Positions 8,795 through 17,600 of a DNA stretch of 21,344 nucleotides are shown piece by piece. Source of the DNA: Gracilaria vermiculophylla (lineage: Eukaryota > Rhodophyta > Florideophyceae > Gracilariales > Gracilariaceae); assembly GCA_019155205.2 (NCBI GenBank), contig JAHNZQ020003149.1, positions 165,001 through 186,344 of the forward strand, written 5' to 3'. Position numbers and translations under genes: made by a program. Within the stretch, counting starts at the first letter, position 1. Each line of letters opens with the position of its first letter. The notes beneath the pieces are model-generated. The model did not search any database. It worked only from the letters and a program-made list of their open reading frames with translations, and was not told the DNA's origin.

Positions 8795-9598
8795 TCACTT
8801 GTCCAGCGCGGAGAGGAAGGTCGGGGCTTTTTGCGGAAGGTCCTTTTCAGAGAGCAAGACCTTGTCGATAAGGCCGTAGTCGACGGCCTGCTGCGGAGTG
8901 AAGTACTTTGTGCGCATGGCGTCGGACTCGATTTGCTCGACGGGCTGGCCCGAGCGCTCGCCGATGATTTCGAAGGCCTGGCGGCGGTTGTAGAGCACCT
9001 CCTTGGCCTTGATGGCAATGTCGCTGGCCTGGCCCTGGGCGCTGCCTCGCGGCTGGTGCAGCATGATGGTGGCGTTTGGCAGGGCGGAGCGGTGGGTCTT
9101 CTCGCCGCTGGCGAGCAGCATGGCGGCCATGCCGAAGGCCTGTCCGACGCAGATGGTGTGCACGGGCATCTTGACGTAGTTCATGGTGTCGACAATGGCG
9201 AAGGCCTCCGTCTCGAAGCCGACGTTCTGGCCGTCGGCCGACGACGTGCCCGTGCTGTTGATATACATGTACACCGGCTTGGACGCGTCGCCATACTGCA
9301 GGTAGAGGAACTCGGCGATGATGAGTTCGGTGACGGCCGGCACCAGGCTCATGCCCAGGTAGATGATGCGGTTGTGCAGCAGCAGCGAGGGCAAGTCTGG
9401 CGGCGGCCCGGCCCTGGCGCCCTCGTACATGGTGCCACCGCCAGCGGACTGCATGGCGCGCGGCGCGACGCGCACGCGGCGCGCGGCGCTGCGGCGCGCG
9501 GCGCGCGGCGGCGGCGACGGCGGCGGCCCGCGCAGGGCGTTGCGGCTGTGCGCAGGCCGCACGGCGGCGCCGGTAAACGACGAGACGAAGGCGGTCAT
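8795..9598 (-). CDS. clpR: ClpR, inactive ClpP-like subunit of the plastid Clp protease
   Basis: A 267-residue ClpP-family protein. ClpR subunits sit in the mixed ClpP/R ring of the cyanobacterial and plastid Clp protease and have lost proteolytic activity. Residues 1 to about 55 form a plastid transit peptide: MTAFVSSF start, then Arg/Ser/Pro/Ala-rich with no acidic residue. A Phe near the N-terminus is typical of red-algal plastid import. The core runs from about 68 (LPSLLLHNRIIYLG) through YINSTGTS, FETEAFAI and MLHQPRG to YGLIDKVL. The catalytic Ser site of ClpP (GQAxS) reads GQAFG, so Ser is Gly at 156. The His (181, LHQP) and the Asp (226, ESDAM) are kept. The FETEAFAI and HTICVGQA segments are those of cyanobacterial ClpR. 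No intron is seen. The gene is divergent from the OS-9 gene. Confidence 0.92.
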   Translation of the reverse strand: MTAFVSSFTGAAVRPAHSRNALRGPPPSPPPRAARRSAARRVRVAPRAMQSAGGGTMYEGARAGPPPDLPSLLLHNRIIYLGMSLVPAVTELIIAEFLYLQYGDASKPVYMYINSTGTSSADGQNVGFETEAFAIVDTMNYVKMPVHTICVGQAFGMAAMLLASGEKTHRSALPNATIMLHQPRGSAQGQASDIAIKAKEVLYNRRQAFEIIGERSGQPVEQIESDAMRTKYFTPQQAVDYGLIDKVLLSEKDLPQKAPTFLSALDK

Positions 9599-9950
9599 GG
9601 TGGCGCGGGCGGCGGGCGGCAGGGGCGGCGGGCAACGCGGCGCGGCGGCAGTTCGACGAGTCCCAGAGCGCTCGCCGCGCCCCGCAGCCCGCCGCCGTAC
9701 GCCGCATCCATAGCTTTAAGTGCCGCGCGCGCGGCGTGTCGAACGGTTGATCTCGTCCGCGATGGGCGCCGCGCGTGCCACCACGCGCGCCCTGCGTCGT
9801 GTGCAACGCGGCCACGCGCCGCGCGCGCGACGTGGCCAGCTGGCGCGGGCTGCCGGAAATGATTGACTCGCGCACCGCGTGGGTGAGGTATTTTGGCGGC
9901 GCGCGCGCTCCAGGTGCGCGCAGGCGAAGCGGCGCATCGTAGCGACGGGC
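9599..9950. promoter_or_regulatory. Shared divergent promoter region of ClpR and OS-9 genes
   Basis: These 352 bp lie between two outward-facing ATG codons. The region is extremely GC-rich, with many CGCGCG runs. No TATA box is visible. The two genes send products to different places (plastid and ER), so co-regulation is possible but not shown. Confidence 0.6.
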
Positions 9951-10859
9951 ATGGCGTCGCTTGCGGCGCGCGCGGCTTCGTCGCGGCGCGCGCTGCTGCT
10001 GGCGGCGCTGTGCGTGGGCGTGTGGGCGCGCGGCGCGGCGGCGGACGGGCAGACCTTCGTCATTGGCAACGTCGCGAGCCGCGACATCAGCAAGCCCGTG
10101 TACGAGGTGCGCCTGCCGCCGCCTGGCGCGTTCCGCTCGCACAACCACCCGCCCGACGACGCGCAGCCGCCGGGCTTCACGCCCGTCAGCGTCGTCACCG
10201 CGCGCGGCCAGCGCATGCGCTGCCTGCTGCCGGAGCTGGCGCCGTCCGCCGCCCCCGCGCGCGACCTGCGCTTGCGCGACGAGCACACCTTCGACGACAT
10301 CGACCACCTGTTGCGCGACTACGAGCACAAGTGCGCCTTCAAGATGGAGGGCTGGTGGACCTACGAGTTCTGCTACGGCAAGCACGTGTCGCAGAAGCAC
10401 TACCACACTGCCAAGGACGGCTCCGAGCACATAACCGACGAGTTTGTCCTCGGCTACTTCGACAGAGAGCAGGACCTGCTCCGCCGCAAGAACGTCTCCG
10501 AGGTCACCACCCCTGACGCCGCCTTCACGCAGCTCTACACCGGCGGCTCCACGTGCGACATGACTAACAAACCGCGCCGCGTCCTCGTCAAGTACATGTG
10601 CATCGAGGACGTTGTGGCGCTGCCGGGCATTCAGGAGCGCGCGTCCAAGAGCCGCGTCGCCTTTCTCAACTCCATCCGCGAGGTCGAGTCGTGCGTGTAT
10701 GAGATTGAGTTCTTCAACAAGGCCATCTGCGAGCACCCGCTGTACAAACACAAGCTGCAGGGCAATGAAAAGCCGATTCACTGCTCGCTCGAGGAGGGCC
10801 AAGGTCCATTCGAGGGCCTTGTGGCCCACTCTTATCAGAAAGCAAGCCTCAACTTGTGA
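9951..10859 (+). CDS. OS-9/Yos9-type ER lectin with MRH domain
   Basis: This is a lectin of ER quality control. OS-9/Yos9 proteins bind trimmed N-glycans on misfolded proteins and pass them to the Hrd1 ligase for ERAD. The 302-residue product starts with a signal peptide (about 1-32, hydrophobic stretch ALLLAALCVGVWARGAAA). The MRH domain covers about 125-258: Cys128, WWTYEFCYGKHV (135-146), Gln in SQKHYH, GGSTCD (198-203), the Arg pair in NKPRR, Cys217, and Glu plus Tyr in VESCVYEIEF. The Gln, Arg, Glu and Tyr that bind mannose in human OS-9 therefore all appear kept. The ATG at 9951 was chosen because it begins the signal peptide and the upstream in-frame extension has no ATG. The protein ends SYQKASLNL, with no HDEL/KDEL, and lacks the long C-terminal part of human OS-9. 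No intron is visible. Confidence 0.92.
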   Translation: MASLAARAASSRRALLLAALCVGVWARGAAADGQTFVIGNVASRDISKPVYEVRLPPPGAFRSHNHPPDDAQPPGFTPVSVVTARGQRMRCLLPELAPSAAPARDLRLRDEHTFDDIDHLLRDYEHKCAFKMEGWWTYEFCYGKHVSQKHYHTAKDGSEHITDEFVLGYFDREQDLLRRKNVSEVTTPDAAFTQLYTGGSTCDMTNKPRRVLVKYMCIEDVVALPGIQERASKSRVAFLNSIREVESCVYEIEFFNKAICEHPLYKHKLQGNEKPIHCSLEEGQGPFEGLVAHSYQKASLNL

Positions 10860-12424
10860 CCTGCACCCGTTCGCTAAACCTTGCCACTGCATGCGCGCAG
10901 TGTTCAGAGTGCACCACTCAGCCATCTGATGACGCATCGCTCCAACGCTTGTTCGCATCCGCTTTACGACTTCAAAATGAGCCCGCTGCTCAATACGCAA
11001 CAACAATTAGCTGCGCTGAAACGCACACAGCAACCTCTCCTTGAGCGCCAATCATTACGCTCATTGAAACGGCATTGTATTGTTCCGGTAGAGCAGCGTA
11101 GACATGCGCGGCATACGTGGGAAAAGTTGCCATGGCCGTCTGCTCCATTCTCCCACATCGTGGGTGTTTGCAGTTGCGCGTGTTTTCGACAACGCGGCTC
11201 CGCGGCGGGCGGCTATTGAGCGCTGCGCCGCCATTTTAGGCACAGCTCACCAGAGTGACGGAGGCATTGCGCAAGGCACACAAGCACGCCGGCGCGCGGA
11301 CGGCGCACGCCAGCTCGCGGACGGCGCGTGCGGCTGGCATGGACCGATGACTTGATTGTGTGGTACTCGACAAACGTTGGCGAGAGCGGGGGATTGGCCA
11401 TCGATGTCGGTTGCTGGCGTGTGGTTGCTGGATTTTTGCCCCGAAAACAGGCACGCGCGCACCAGAGAAAACGGCTCGAATCGCACTTTTGTCGAGCTGC
11501 TCCCATGGGCTCGACACTGGGCGTCTGCTGGAAACTCGAACATCAAACACGTACTTTGTGCGTTTGTGATATGGCGATTGAAGGCGTTGATCCGAAATGC
11601 AAAAAGACTCAATAAGCTACCATGAGCGCTGTTCAGTGTCGAGGCAAGTTGTTTGTGCATACGCAAGAGATGCTGGAATGGAGCACACTTTTCTTCATGC
11701 CGTCACCATTTTTGGCATTTGCCCATCTTTGGGCGGAGCGAGCTTTCTAAGGCGACGGAGCTCTGCAGCACTTTCAAGGCAAAAACTGCCTTTGGTTCTT
11801 GCTTTTAAAGCGTTCATTACATACTCTGCGGCCTAATGACGCCCGTTTGAAGTCTTATCTCTGCCTCAACTAAAAATTAGTATAGACAAAAAAAAAGAAA
11901 TACATAAAAATATGCCTTCTAAGATTTGCTACTAATGCGTGATGACATCACGTGACTGTACAAAAATGCGCTTACTTAAACGCCCAATTATTTCAAGGGT
12001 CATTACGAAAGTAAACTCTATTGAAAGCAACATGTTTTTACTCTCTTGCCACTAAGTTATGACAGGAACGGTCATAAGTTTTTCCGTGAGAGGAAGTAGC
12101 TTGCTGCTCGTTTTTGTTGGAATCGCGTTTTGGAAGAAGAACGAGCCTTGAGGTGTTGTAAAGTAGGAAACGACGAATTAAAAATTTCCGACGCATCAAG
12201 TACATGGAGGACTGTTAGAGCAAGTCAACGATGTGCAACGCGTGTGTTTTTGAAATTAATGCGATATGATTTCCGAAGACGCCAACTTGCTCAAACATCA
12301 GCCCTGTCATTTTTTTCTCTTACGCTCGCAGTGGACGGATGCCGTGATCATGAATCATAAAGGAAGAGTAAACGTTCGAGCGAGAAGGTGCTTCTGTCAC
12401 ATTGAAAAACGCACCATCAATCTC
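10860..12424. other. Long intergenic region, no supported gene
   Basis: This lies downstream of the OS-9 gene. GC content falls from left to right, with AT-rich DNA around 11860-12330. ORFs are short and overlap on both strands without family motifs. At 11939-11951 there is a perfect palindromic element (GTGATG-A-CATCAC) that overlaps a CACGTG E-box at 11949-11954, a possible bZIP/bHLH site with no gene clearly attached. I see no transposon ends here. Confidence 0.45.
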
Positions 12425-12597
12425 TTAGGACGCACGCTCTGCACGAAGGGAATGGTAAACGAAAAGTACCATGCAGGTAGCCCCAAACGAATTGTAAACC
12501 TTGTCGTCGATTGGTGCAATCATGCTGTCTTTCTCTTTCCCTTCTGCACCAAGTGCAAGCGCCGTATCGTGGTACTGAAGCAATTCCACCAGAAAGC
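12425..12597 (-). other. Coding-like minus-strand segment, unrecognised
   Basis: A minus-strand frame of about 57 codons reads GFLVELLQYHDTALALGAE and continues with IDDKVYNLFGATC to TAA at 12427-12425. A possible AG acceptor lies just before it at 12599-12598. The mix of charged and hydrophobic residues looks like real protein, but the opposite strand is also open here in the register-matched frame. No family is recognised. It could be an exon linked to the gene at 12648-13059, yet I found no splice join that keeps both frames. Confidence 0.2.
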
Positions 12598-12647
12598 CTT
12601 TTAAAAGTCACTGCGAAATTGGCCACAACCTCCACAACTCACGTTAC

Positions 12648-13059
12648 TTAGGCGCCCTTGAGCACACAGAGGCGGCCAATATCAGTATATTCGCCATCGG
12701 GGTCGCAAATGCTGGCGCCGGGGATTATGTCAGCGCTGCGCCCACTCTGCCACGAACCACAAACCGGATGAGCTCCTCCGCATCATCCGCCTACGGCGGG
12801 TACACAAAACTGCGACGGAATGCACATGTTGACCACATTTTTCCCCGAGCGGCCCAGCTTGTTTCTCAGACGGCGCGAAAGCCCACATCTTGCCTCGTTT
12901 AGTTCGCACAAGCGCTTACCTCACCTGGTGTCACGGCAAAGCTTTCAAATGCCTGCTTCAATGCGTGCAGCATTGCGCCACGTGCCCCGTGTTTGATCAA
13001 ACGCTCAACAGCGTTCCGGGATAAAACGACAGTGGGGGACAGCTATCTTGCCCCGCCAT
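12648..13059 (-). CDS. Unidentified small spliced gene (or recent pseudogene)
   Basis: Exon-like pieces lie on the minus strand downstream of the isomerase gene. Piece 1 is open from 13042 to 12920 (LSRNAVERLIKHGARGAML, then LKQAFESFAVTPGE) and ends exactly at a strong donor, GAG/GTAAGC. Two acceptors fit in phase. TAG at 12793-12791 gives ADDAEELIRFVVRGRVG, then a stop at 12727-12725. CAG at 12749-12747 gives SGRSADIIPG, then SICDPDGEYTDIG and a stop at 12650-12648. A well-placed ATG (GCCATGGCG) sits at 13059, but one base is missing in a run of five C to reach piece 1. One more base in a GGG run would also join both downstream frames. So this is either a gene of about 80-95 codons with assembly errors in homopolymers, or a decayed one. 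I do not recognise the family. Confidence 0.3.
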
Positions 13060-13344
13060 GGCTGTTCTCGTCTTGATGTGGGTTTTTTACAGCTATCTAC
13101 TCTCTCTGAATGAGATAGCAGGAGCCTTCTTTGATACCGCCACCAGCGGGGTGAAACCCCGCGCTTGAAACACTGCCATGCAGCTGACAACTGGGTCATG
13201 CCAAAGGCGCAGCACGGACTTGCAGTGCGAAAGGTAGAGGCACGTCGGGCAACGTGCTGCACCCTCAAGGACACACAACACACCTCGTGCGCAGACACGG
13301 CGTGCTCGCGGTATCGAAAGCCGAGCGCGCCGCTGAGCAGCGCG
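13060..13344. other. Intergenic region with two adjacent hairpins
   Basis: This lies after the isomerase stop codon and before the possible gene at 13059. It contains two perfect 7-bp stem-loops: 13092-13119 (GCTATCT/AGATAGC, 14-base loop) and 13146-13162 (GCGGGGT/ACCCCGC, 3-base loop). They may fold in the 3' UTR of the isomerase transcript or the 5' leader of the next gene. No run of T follows them on the minus strand. Confidence 0.45.
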
Positions 13345-14196
13345 CTAAATCTTGGCCCTGCGCGCGCCCAACTTTGAGAGCACACGCTCCAGGCGCTCGA
13401 CGACAGCCGGGTCACGCAGGCGCGTCCAGCCCGTCTGCGCCTCTTCGCGCGCGTAGGCCTCCCAGTCGTGCGCAAACTGGGAGCGCACCTCGAGCTTGGT
13501 GGCGGCGCGGGCGGCGGCGCGGCGCGGGTCGGACACCGTGCGCGCGGCGCGCAGCGCGGCCGCGAGCAGTTGGTGCGCGTCGGCGGGCACGACGCTGTCG
13601 ACGAGGCCGAGGCGTTTGGCGCGCTGCGCGCTGACCATTTCGCCGGTGGACAGCATGCGCTCGGCTTCGGAGCGCACGGTGCAAAGGGCCAGCAGCAGGA
13701 GGGCGTAGAACTTGGGAACGGAGAGGCCGATGGCGACCTCGTTGAGCCCCATGGTGATGTCGTCCTGCGCGATGCGGTAGTCGCAACACAGGGAGAGCAC
13801 GCAGCCGCCCGCCGGCGTGGCGCCGCGCAGCGCGGCGATGGTGTAGAGCGGGGTGCGGTACAGGCGGGCCAGAAACAGGGTGGAGGCGGTCCAAAAGGTG
13901 TGGAAGCGCTGCTTGGAGGTGGACGGGGCGTGCAGCTCCGTGAGGTCGTTGCCGGCGGAGAAGATGGGGGCGCGCGCAGCGGAGGAAAAGATGAGTACGT
14001 TTGTGAGGTCGGGGAAGTGGGAGTGCTCCAGAAAGGTGAGCAGCGACAGCAGCTCGGTCCACACGTCGGTGTTGAGCGCGTTGACGGGCGGGCGGGACAG
14101 CTGGCAATGGCACACCGCGTTCGCTGGATAGGAGACGTCGAGGAAGCTGAAGGACGGCGGCGGCGCGCGCGATGGCGACGGCGGTGATAGAGCCAT
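13345..14196 (-). CDS. Delta3,Delta2-enoyl-CoA isomerase (ECI1-like, crotonase fold)
   Basis: This enzyme moves a cis-3 or trans-3 double bond to trans-2 so that unsaturated fatty acids can pass through beta-oxidation. The 283-residue product has the crotonase layout: PPVNALNTDVW (36-46), the first oxyanion-hole loop IFSAGNDLTEL (78-88), the second loop ATPAGGCVLSLCCDYRI (126-142), and the catalytic Glu in GLNEVAIG at 153. This is the Glu position used by mitochondrial ECI1; hydratases need a second Glu earlier, and here that loop has PAGG. The ATG at 14196 has an excellent context (GCCATGGCT). The frame stays open up to 14457, but without another ATG. The N-terminus before the domain is only about 16 residues, with little sign of a mitochondrial presequence. 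The C-terminus is Ala-Lys-Ile, a known variant of the peroxisomal PTS1 signal. It is divergent from the ABCC gene. Confidence 0.9.
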   Translation of the reverse strand: MALSPPSPSRAPPPSFSFLDVSYPANAVCHCQLSRPPVNALNTDVWTELLSLLTFLEHSHFPDLTNVLIFSSAARAPIFSAGNDLTELHAPSTSKQRFHTFWTASTLFLARLYRTPLYTIAALRGATPAGGCVLSLCCDYRIAQDDITMGLNEVAIGLSVPKFYALLLLALCTVRSEAERMLSTGEMVSAQRAKRLGLVDSVVPADAHQLLAAALRAARTVSDPRRAAARAATKLEVRSQFAHDWEAYAREEAQTGWTRLRDPAVVERLERVLSKLGARRAKI

Positions 14197-14677
14197 GGCG
14201 GAGAGGCGCGGACGGCAGGGCGGCGGCCACACGGGGGAGCTGATCCCACGCGCGGCGCAGGTGTGGCACGTGCACCACGGATGGAGACGCGTGCGACGCA
14301 CCGCGGCGGTGGAACGGAGGCGGTTGGTGCGGTGCACACTTGGGGGGAGGGGGCACGCCGCCAGTGGCGGCGCGCGGCGGCAACGTGGTCTCGAGAGGAG
14401 CCGAGGAGGCACGGCGGTGCGACCGCCGTACCTTCGGCGCGGGCGCGCGTGCCTCACTCGCCGTTGACGACGATTCTGTACCTTTTGCGCAGCACTGCCA
14501 CACGCGCCGCGCGCGCGCGGCAGATTCTACTGTGCACGCGCCGTCACCCCATTTGGCGCGCGAATCCCCCGCGCCGTCCTCCTTGCTCCGCACTGCCCGC
14601 CCTGCCCTCGCATCTGCCGCTCCCCCCCTTCCCCCTTCCCCCTTCCCCCTTCCCCCTTCCCCCCGCCACGCTTCCGC
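14197..14677. promoter_or_regulatory. Shared divergent promoter region of isomerase and ABCC genes
   Basis: These 481 bp lie between two outward-facing start codons. The left part is GC-rich with GCGCGC runs. The right part turns into a C/T tract that reaches within 13 bases of the ABCC start codon. No TATA box is seen. Open frames crossing it in both directions are GC-driven and not supported as genes. Confidence 0.6.
14624..14658 (+). repeat. Five perfect tandem copies of CCCCCTT in the ABCC leader
   Basis: Five 7-base units run without mismatch, extended by extra C on both sides (14622-14664). The array ends 19 bases before the ATG at 14678 (13 bases counting the flanking C run), so it is probably transcribed as 5' UTR or lies at the core promoter. 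The opposite strand carries six runs of five or more G and could form a G-quadruplex. Confidence 0.9.
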
Positions 14678-17600
14678 ATGGCGCTTCTTCCTCACCTGCC
14701 GCTCGTGCTGTGGAGCGTGTACTTCCTCTTCCGCCTCCTCACTGCCCACCCCTTCATCCCGCGCTTCACGCGCGCCTCCCTGCCCGCCGTGTCCGCCCTG
14801 GTCTTCCTCCTCCCCATACCGCTGCTCCCGCTATTGCCGCACCTATTGCTCACCTCGTTCGTTCACCGCTTCTTACTGGTCTTTTCCTACGTCCTCGCCG
14901 CCTGTCTTGCTCTTAGACACGCTTTCACCCAGCCGCTCTTGTCCCAGCTTCACCCGTATCCAGCCCATGCCTACCCATGCCTGCTGCTGTGGCGCGTCGA
15001 CATCGCCCTCTACCTCCTTTTCCTCCCCCTCTTCGCCTTCTTCCAACACGCCTCGCTGCTCACCCTCGCCTTCGGCGCCGCGTCTGCCATCGCCACCTCG
15101 GCCATATTCCTCTTCCAGCTAGTGCGCCGCTCTCAGAGCCCGCAGCCGCACCAGCTTCTCGCCCTCGCCTTCCGCCCACTTTCGCCGCGCACCTCCGTGC
15201 AACACGCGCCCCCCACCGTGCGACACACCTCTGCGCTGGCGCTCCTCTCCTTCGATTGGGTCACCGACACCGTCGTCACCGGCCGCTCGCGCGCGCTCGA
15301 GTTCTCCGACGTGCTGCCCATATCCGACCGCTTCAACTGCCACACGTCCGGCAAGCGCCGCCTGTCCCCGTGCTGGCGCGCAGAGCTGCAGCGCCCGCAC
15401 CCGCGTCTGCTCCACGCCCTCTTCCACGCCTTTGGCACCAGATTTATGCTCGGGGGCTGCCTGAAACTCCTCAGCGATGTCTTCCTCTTCGTGTCCCCCA
15501 TGCTGCTCAAGTCGGTAAGTTGTGCCCGCTTCTTGGCCCCAAAGCTTGCGCTCCAACCTGCTCACCGTTCGTTTCCATTGTCTTGCTCCCGTTAAGATCA
15601 TTTCTCACCTTCAACACCGCTCCGCAAGTCACGAAACTGCCGTGCAGGGCTTTCTGCTCGCATGTGCAATGTTTGCTTCGTATCTTATCCAACTGCTTGT
15701 GTATAACCAGTACTTCAACATCATGTGCACCATGCAAGCGCTCCTGAGAGGCGCCATCGTCAGCGCCGTGTTTGAGAAGAGTTGTCGTCTCTCCCCGGAG
15801 AGTCGCGCTCTGTACACGTCTGGCCAGATTCAGAACTTGATGTCCAACGACTCTCGCATGGTGGCCGATGTTGTGCTTTACCTCCATATGGTTTGGAGTT
15901 CTGCGGAACAGATTGTTGTCGCCATGATTCTGCTTGTGCAGCTCCTGGGATGGGGCCCAACGTATGCCGGCGTTCTCTTCATTATCTCAAGTACGTTGAT
16001 TCAGTCCAAGCTTGTGGGCACGATCAAGAGCTATCGTGAGGGTACGAGTGCTCGCACTGATGAACGCGTCAAGTTTGTCGCCGAAGCTATCAAGGGCATC
16101 AAGCTTGTGAAGCTGTACGCGTGGGAGCTTTCGTTTGTTAAGCGCATTCTGGATGCTCGATCCAAGGAGCTGCATCTGCTGCGAAAGATGGCCTTGTTGG
16201 ACGCGTGGAACAGTGTTCTGGTAACCAGTTTGCCCACTATACTGACCATCATCGCGTTCACCACGTACGCCCTCTTCGGCCATGAGCTTGATGCGGCGGT
16301 TGTCTTCCCTTCAATTGCTCTGTTCAATGTCATCAGGCCATCACTCATGTTTCTGCCAAACATTCTGATCAGCACCGCTCGTGCCGGAGCGTCTTTGAAT
16401 AGACTTCGAAGCTTTCTGGTGTGCGAGGAGCTCACTCCATTGCATGAGGGTGATTACGCCATGGATCGAGATTTGCTCGAGTTCAATAAGATCGATCTTG
16501 CCACGTCGAACGCTTCCTTTACTTGGGATCCGTCGATTTCGCGAGACTGCCCTACTCTTTCGGGTGTCACCTTCTGGATTCCTGAGGGCAAATTGGCGGC
16601 CGTTGTCGGACCTACCGGAAGCGGGAAAAGTACTCTTTTGGCTGGGCTATTGGGAGAAGTGCCTATCATTGAGGGGGAAGCTGGCGTGCGGCAGGGCCGC
16701 TCTATTTCGTTTTGCGATCAAGTGCCTTTTATACAAAATGCCACGGTGAGAGAAAATATTCTATATGGCAAGCCGTACGACGAAGCCTCTTACCGCAAGA
16801 CTATTCGAGTATGCAGCCTCCTATCGGACTTGAAAATTCTGCCTGCCGGCGACCTCACCGAGATTGGTGGAAGAGGCGTCAATTTGTCTGGTGGTCAGCG
16901 AGCCAGAGTCGCTCTGGCGAGGGCAGTGTATGCACGAGCGGACATTTGCTTTCTTGATGATCCGTTGAGCGCGGTTGACGCACATGTGGGAAAGTCGATT
17001 TTTCAGAAATGCATCGTTTCCGAGTTACGAGGGAAAACGAGAGTCCTGACAACGAACCAAATACACTACGCTGCGGCGCCGGAAGTTGACTTTGTCATTG
17101 TCGTGAAGAATGGCACCGTCCTTGAGGCCGGACCTCGAGAGGAGCTGCTTTCGTTGGACAGTGAGTTCTCGCGTATGGTAGACGCGGCTGGCGGAGTAGG
17201 TGCTGCATCCTCAACAAGTGGTCCCGAAGTCAACAAAAATGATGCTGCTTCGCGCTATCAGAAACTGCAACGGATACAAGAGGAAGAAATCGACATTCAG
17301 CGGGCTCTAATCGATGCCGAAAATTTGGTAGCGAATGTAAACGATAAAACGCCCATAGCTGCCGACGTAGACGGGATGCCAGACTACGGCGCAATAGAAG
17401 TTGGAAAATTAACAAAGAAAGAAACGAAAAACAAAGGCCGTGTCAAGTTTGAGCATTACAAAACGTATCTGAAGGGGATGGGAATTCGCTCTTGGGTGCC
17501 TAGTATGGTTTTCTGTGGAATCGGAGCTCAGGCAATGAGCCTCTGTGTGAACATATGGCTGAGTGATTGGAGTGAACATAAGACAACCAACAACACGTTT

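Noticed and set aside
9879..9950. An upstream start for the OS-9 protein
   Set aside because: It would begin with GTG and would place 24 basic residues before the signal peptide. The ATG at 9951 starts the signal peptide directly.
8847..11006. A 719-codon minus-strand open frame across the ClpR and OS-9 genes
   Set aside because: It overlaps two well-supported genes in other frames, is extremely Arg/Ala/His-rich and has no family motif. It is a by-product of GC-rich coding DNA.
12425..13059. Resemblance of some segments to an Arp2/3 complex subunit
   Set aside because: The likeness rests on a few residues in short helices and does not hold along the length. No name is given.
14197..14457. 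An N-terminal extension of the isomerase by 87 Arg-rich residues
   Set aside because: It looks like a targeting peptide, but its first codon is GTG and it has no ATG before 14196, which is in a near-ideal start context.
13412..14749. A 445-codon minus-strand frame and similar long frames over the isomerase gene and its promoter
   Set aside because: The frame of ECI1 with its catalytic motifs explains this region. The other frames are low-complexity Arg/Ala/Pro sequence.
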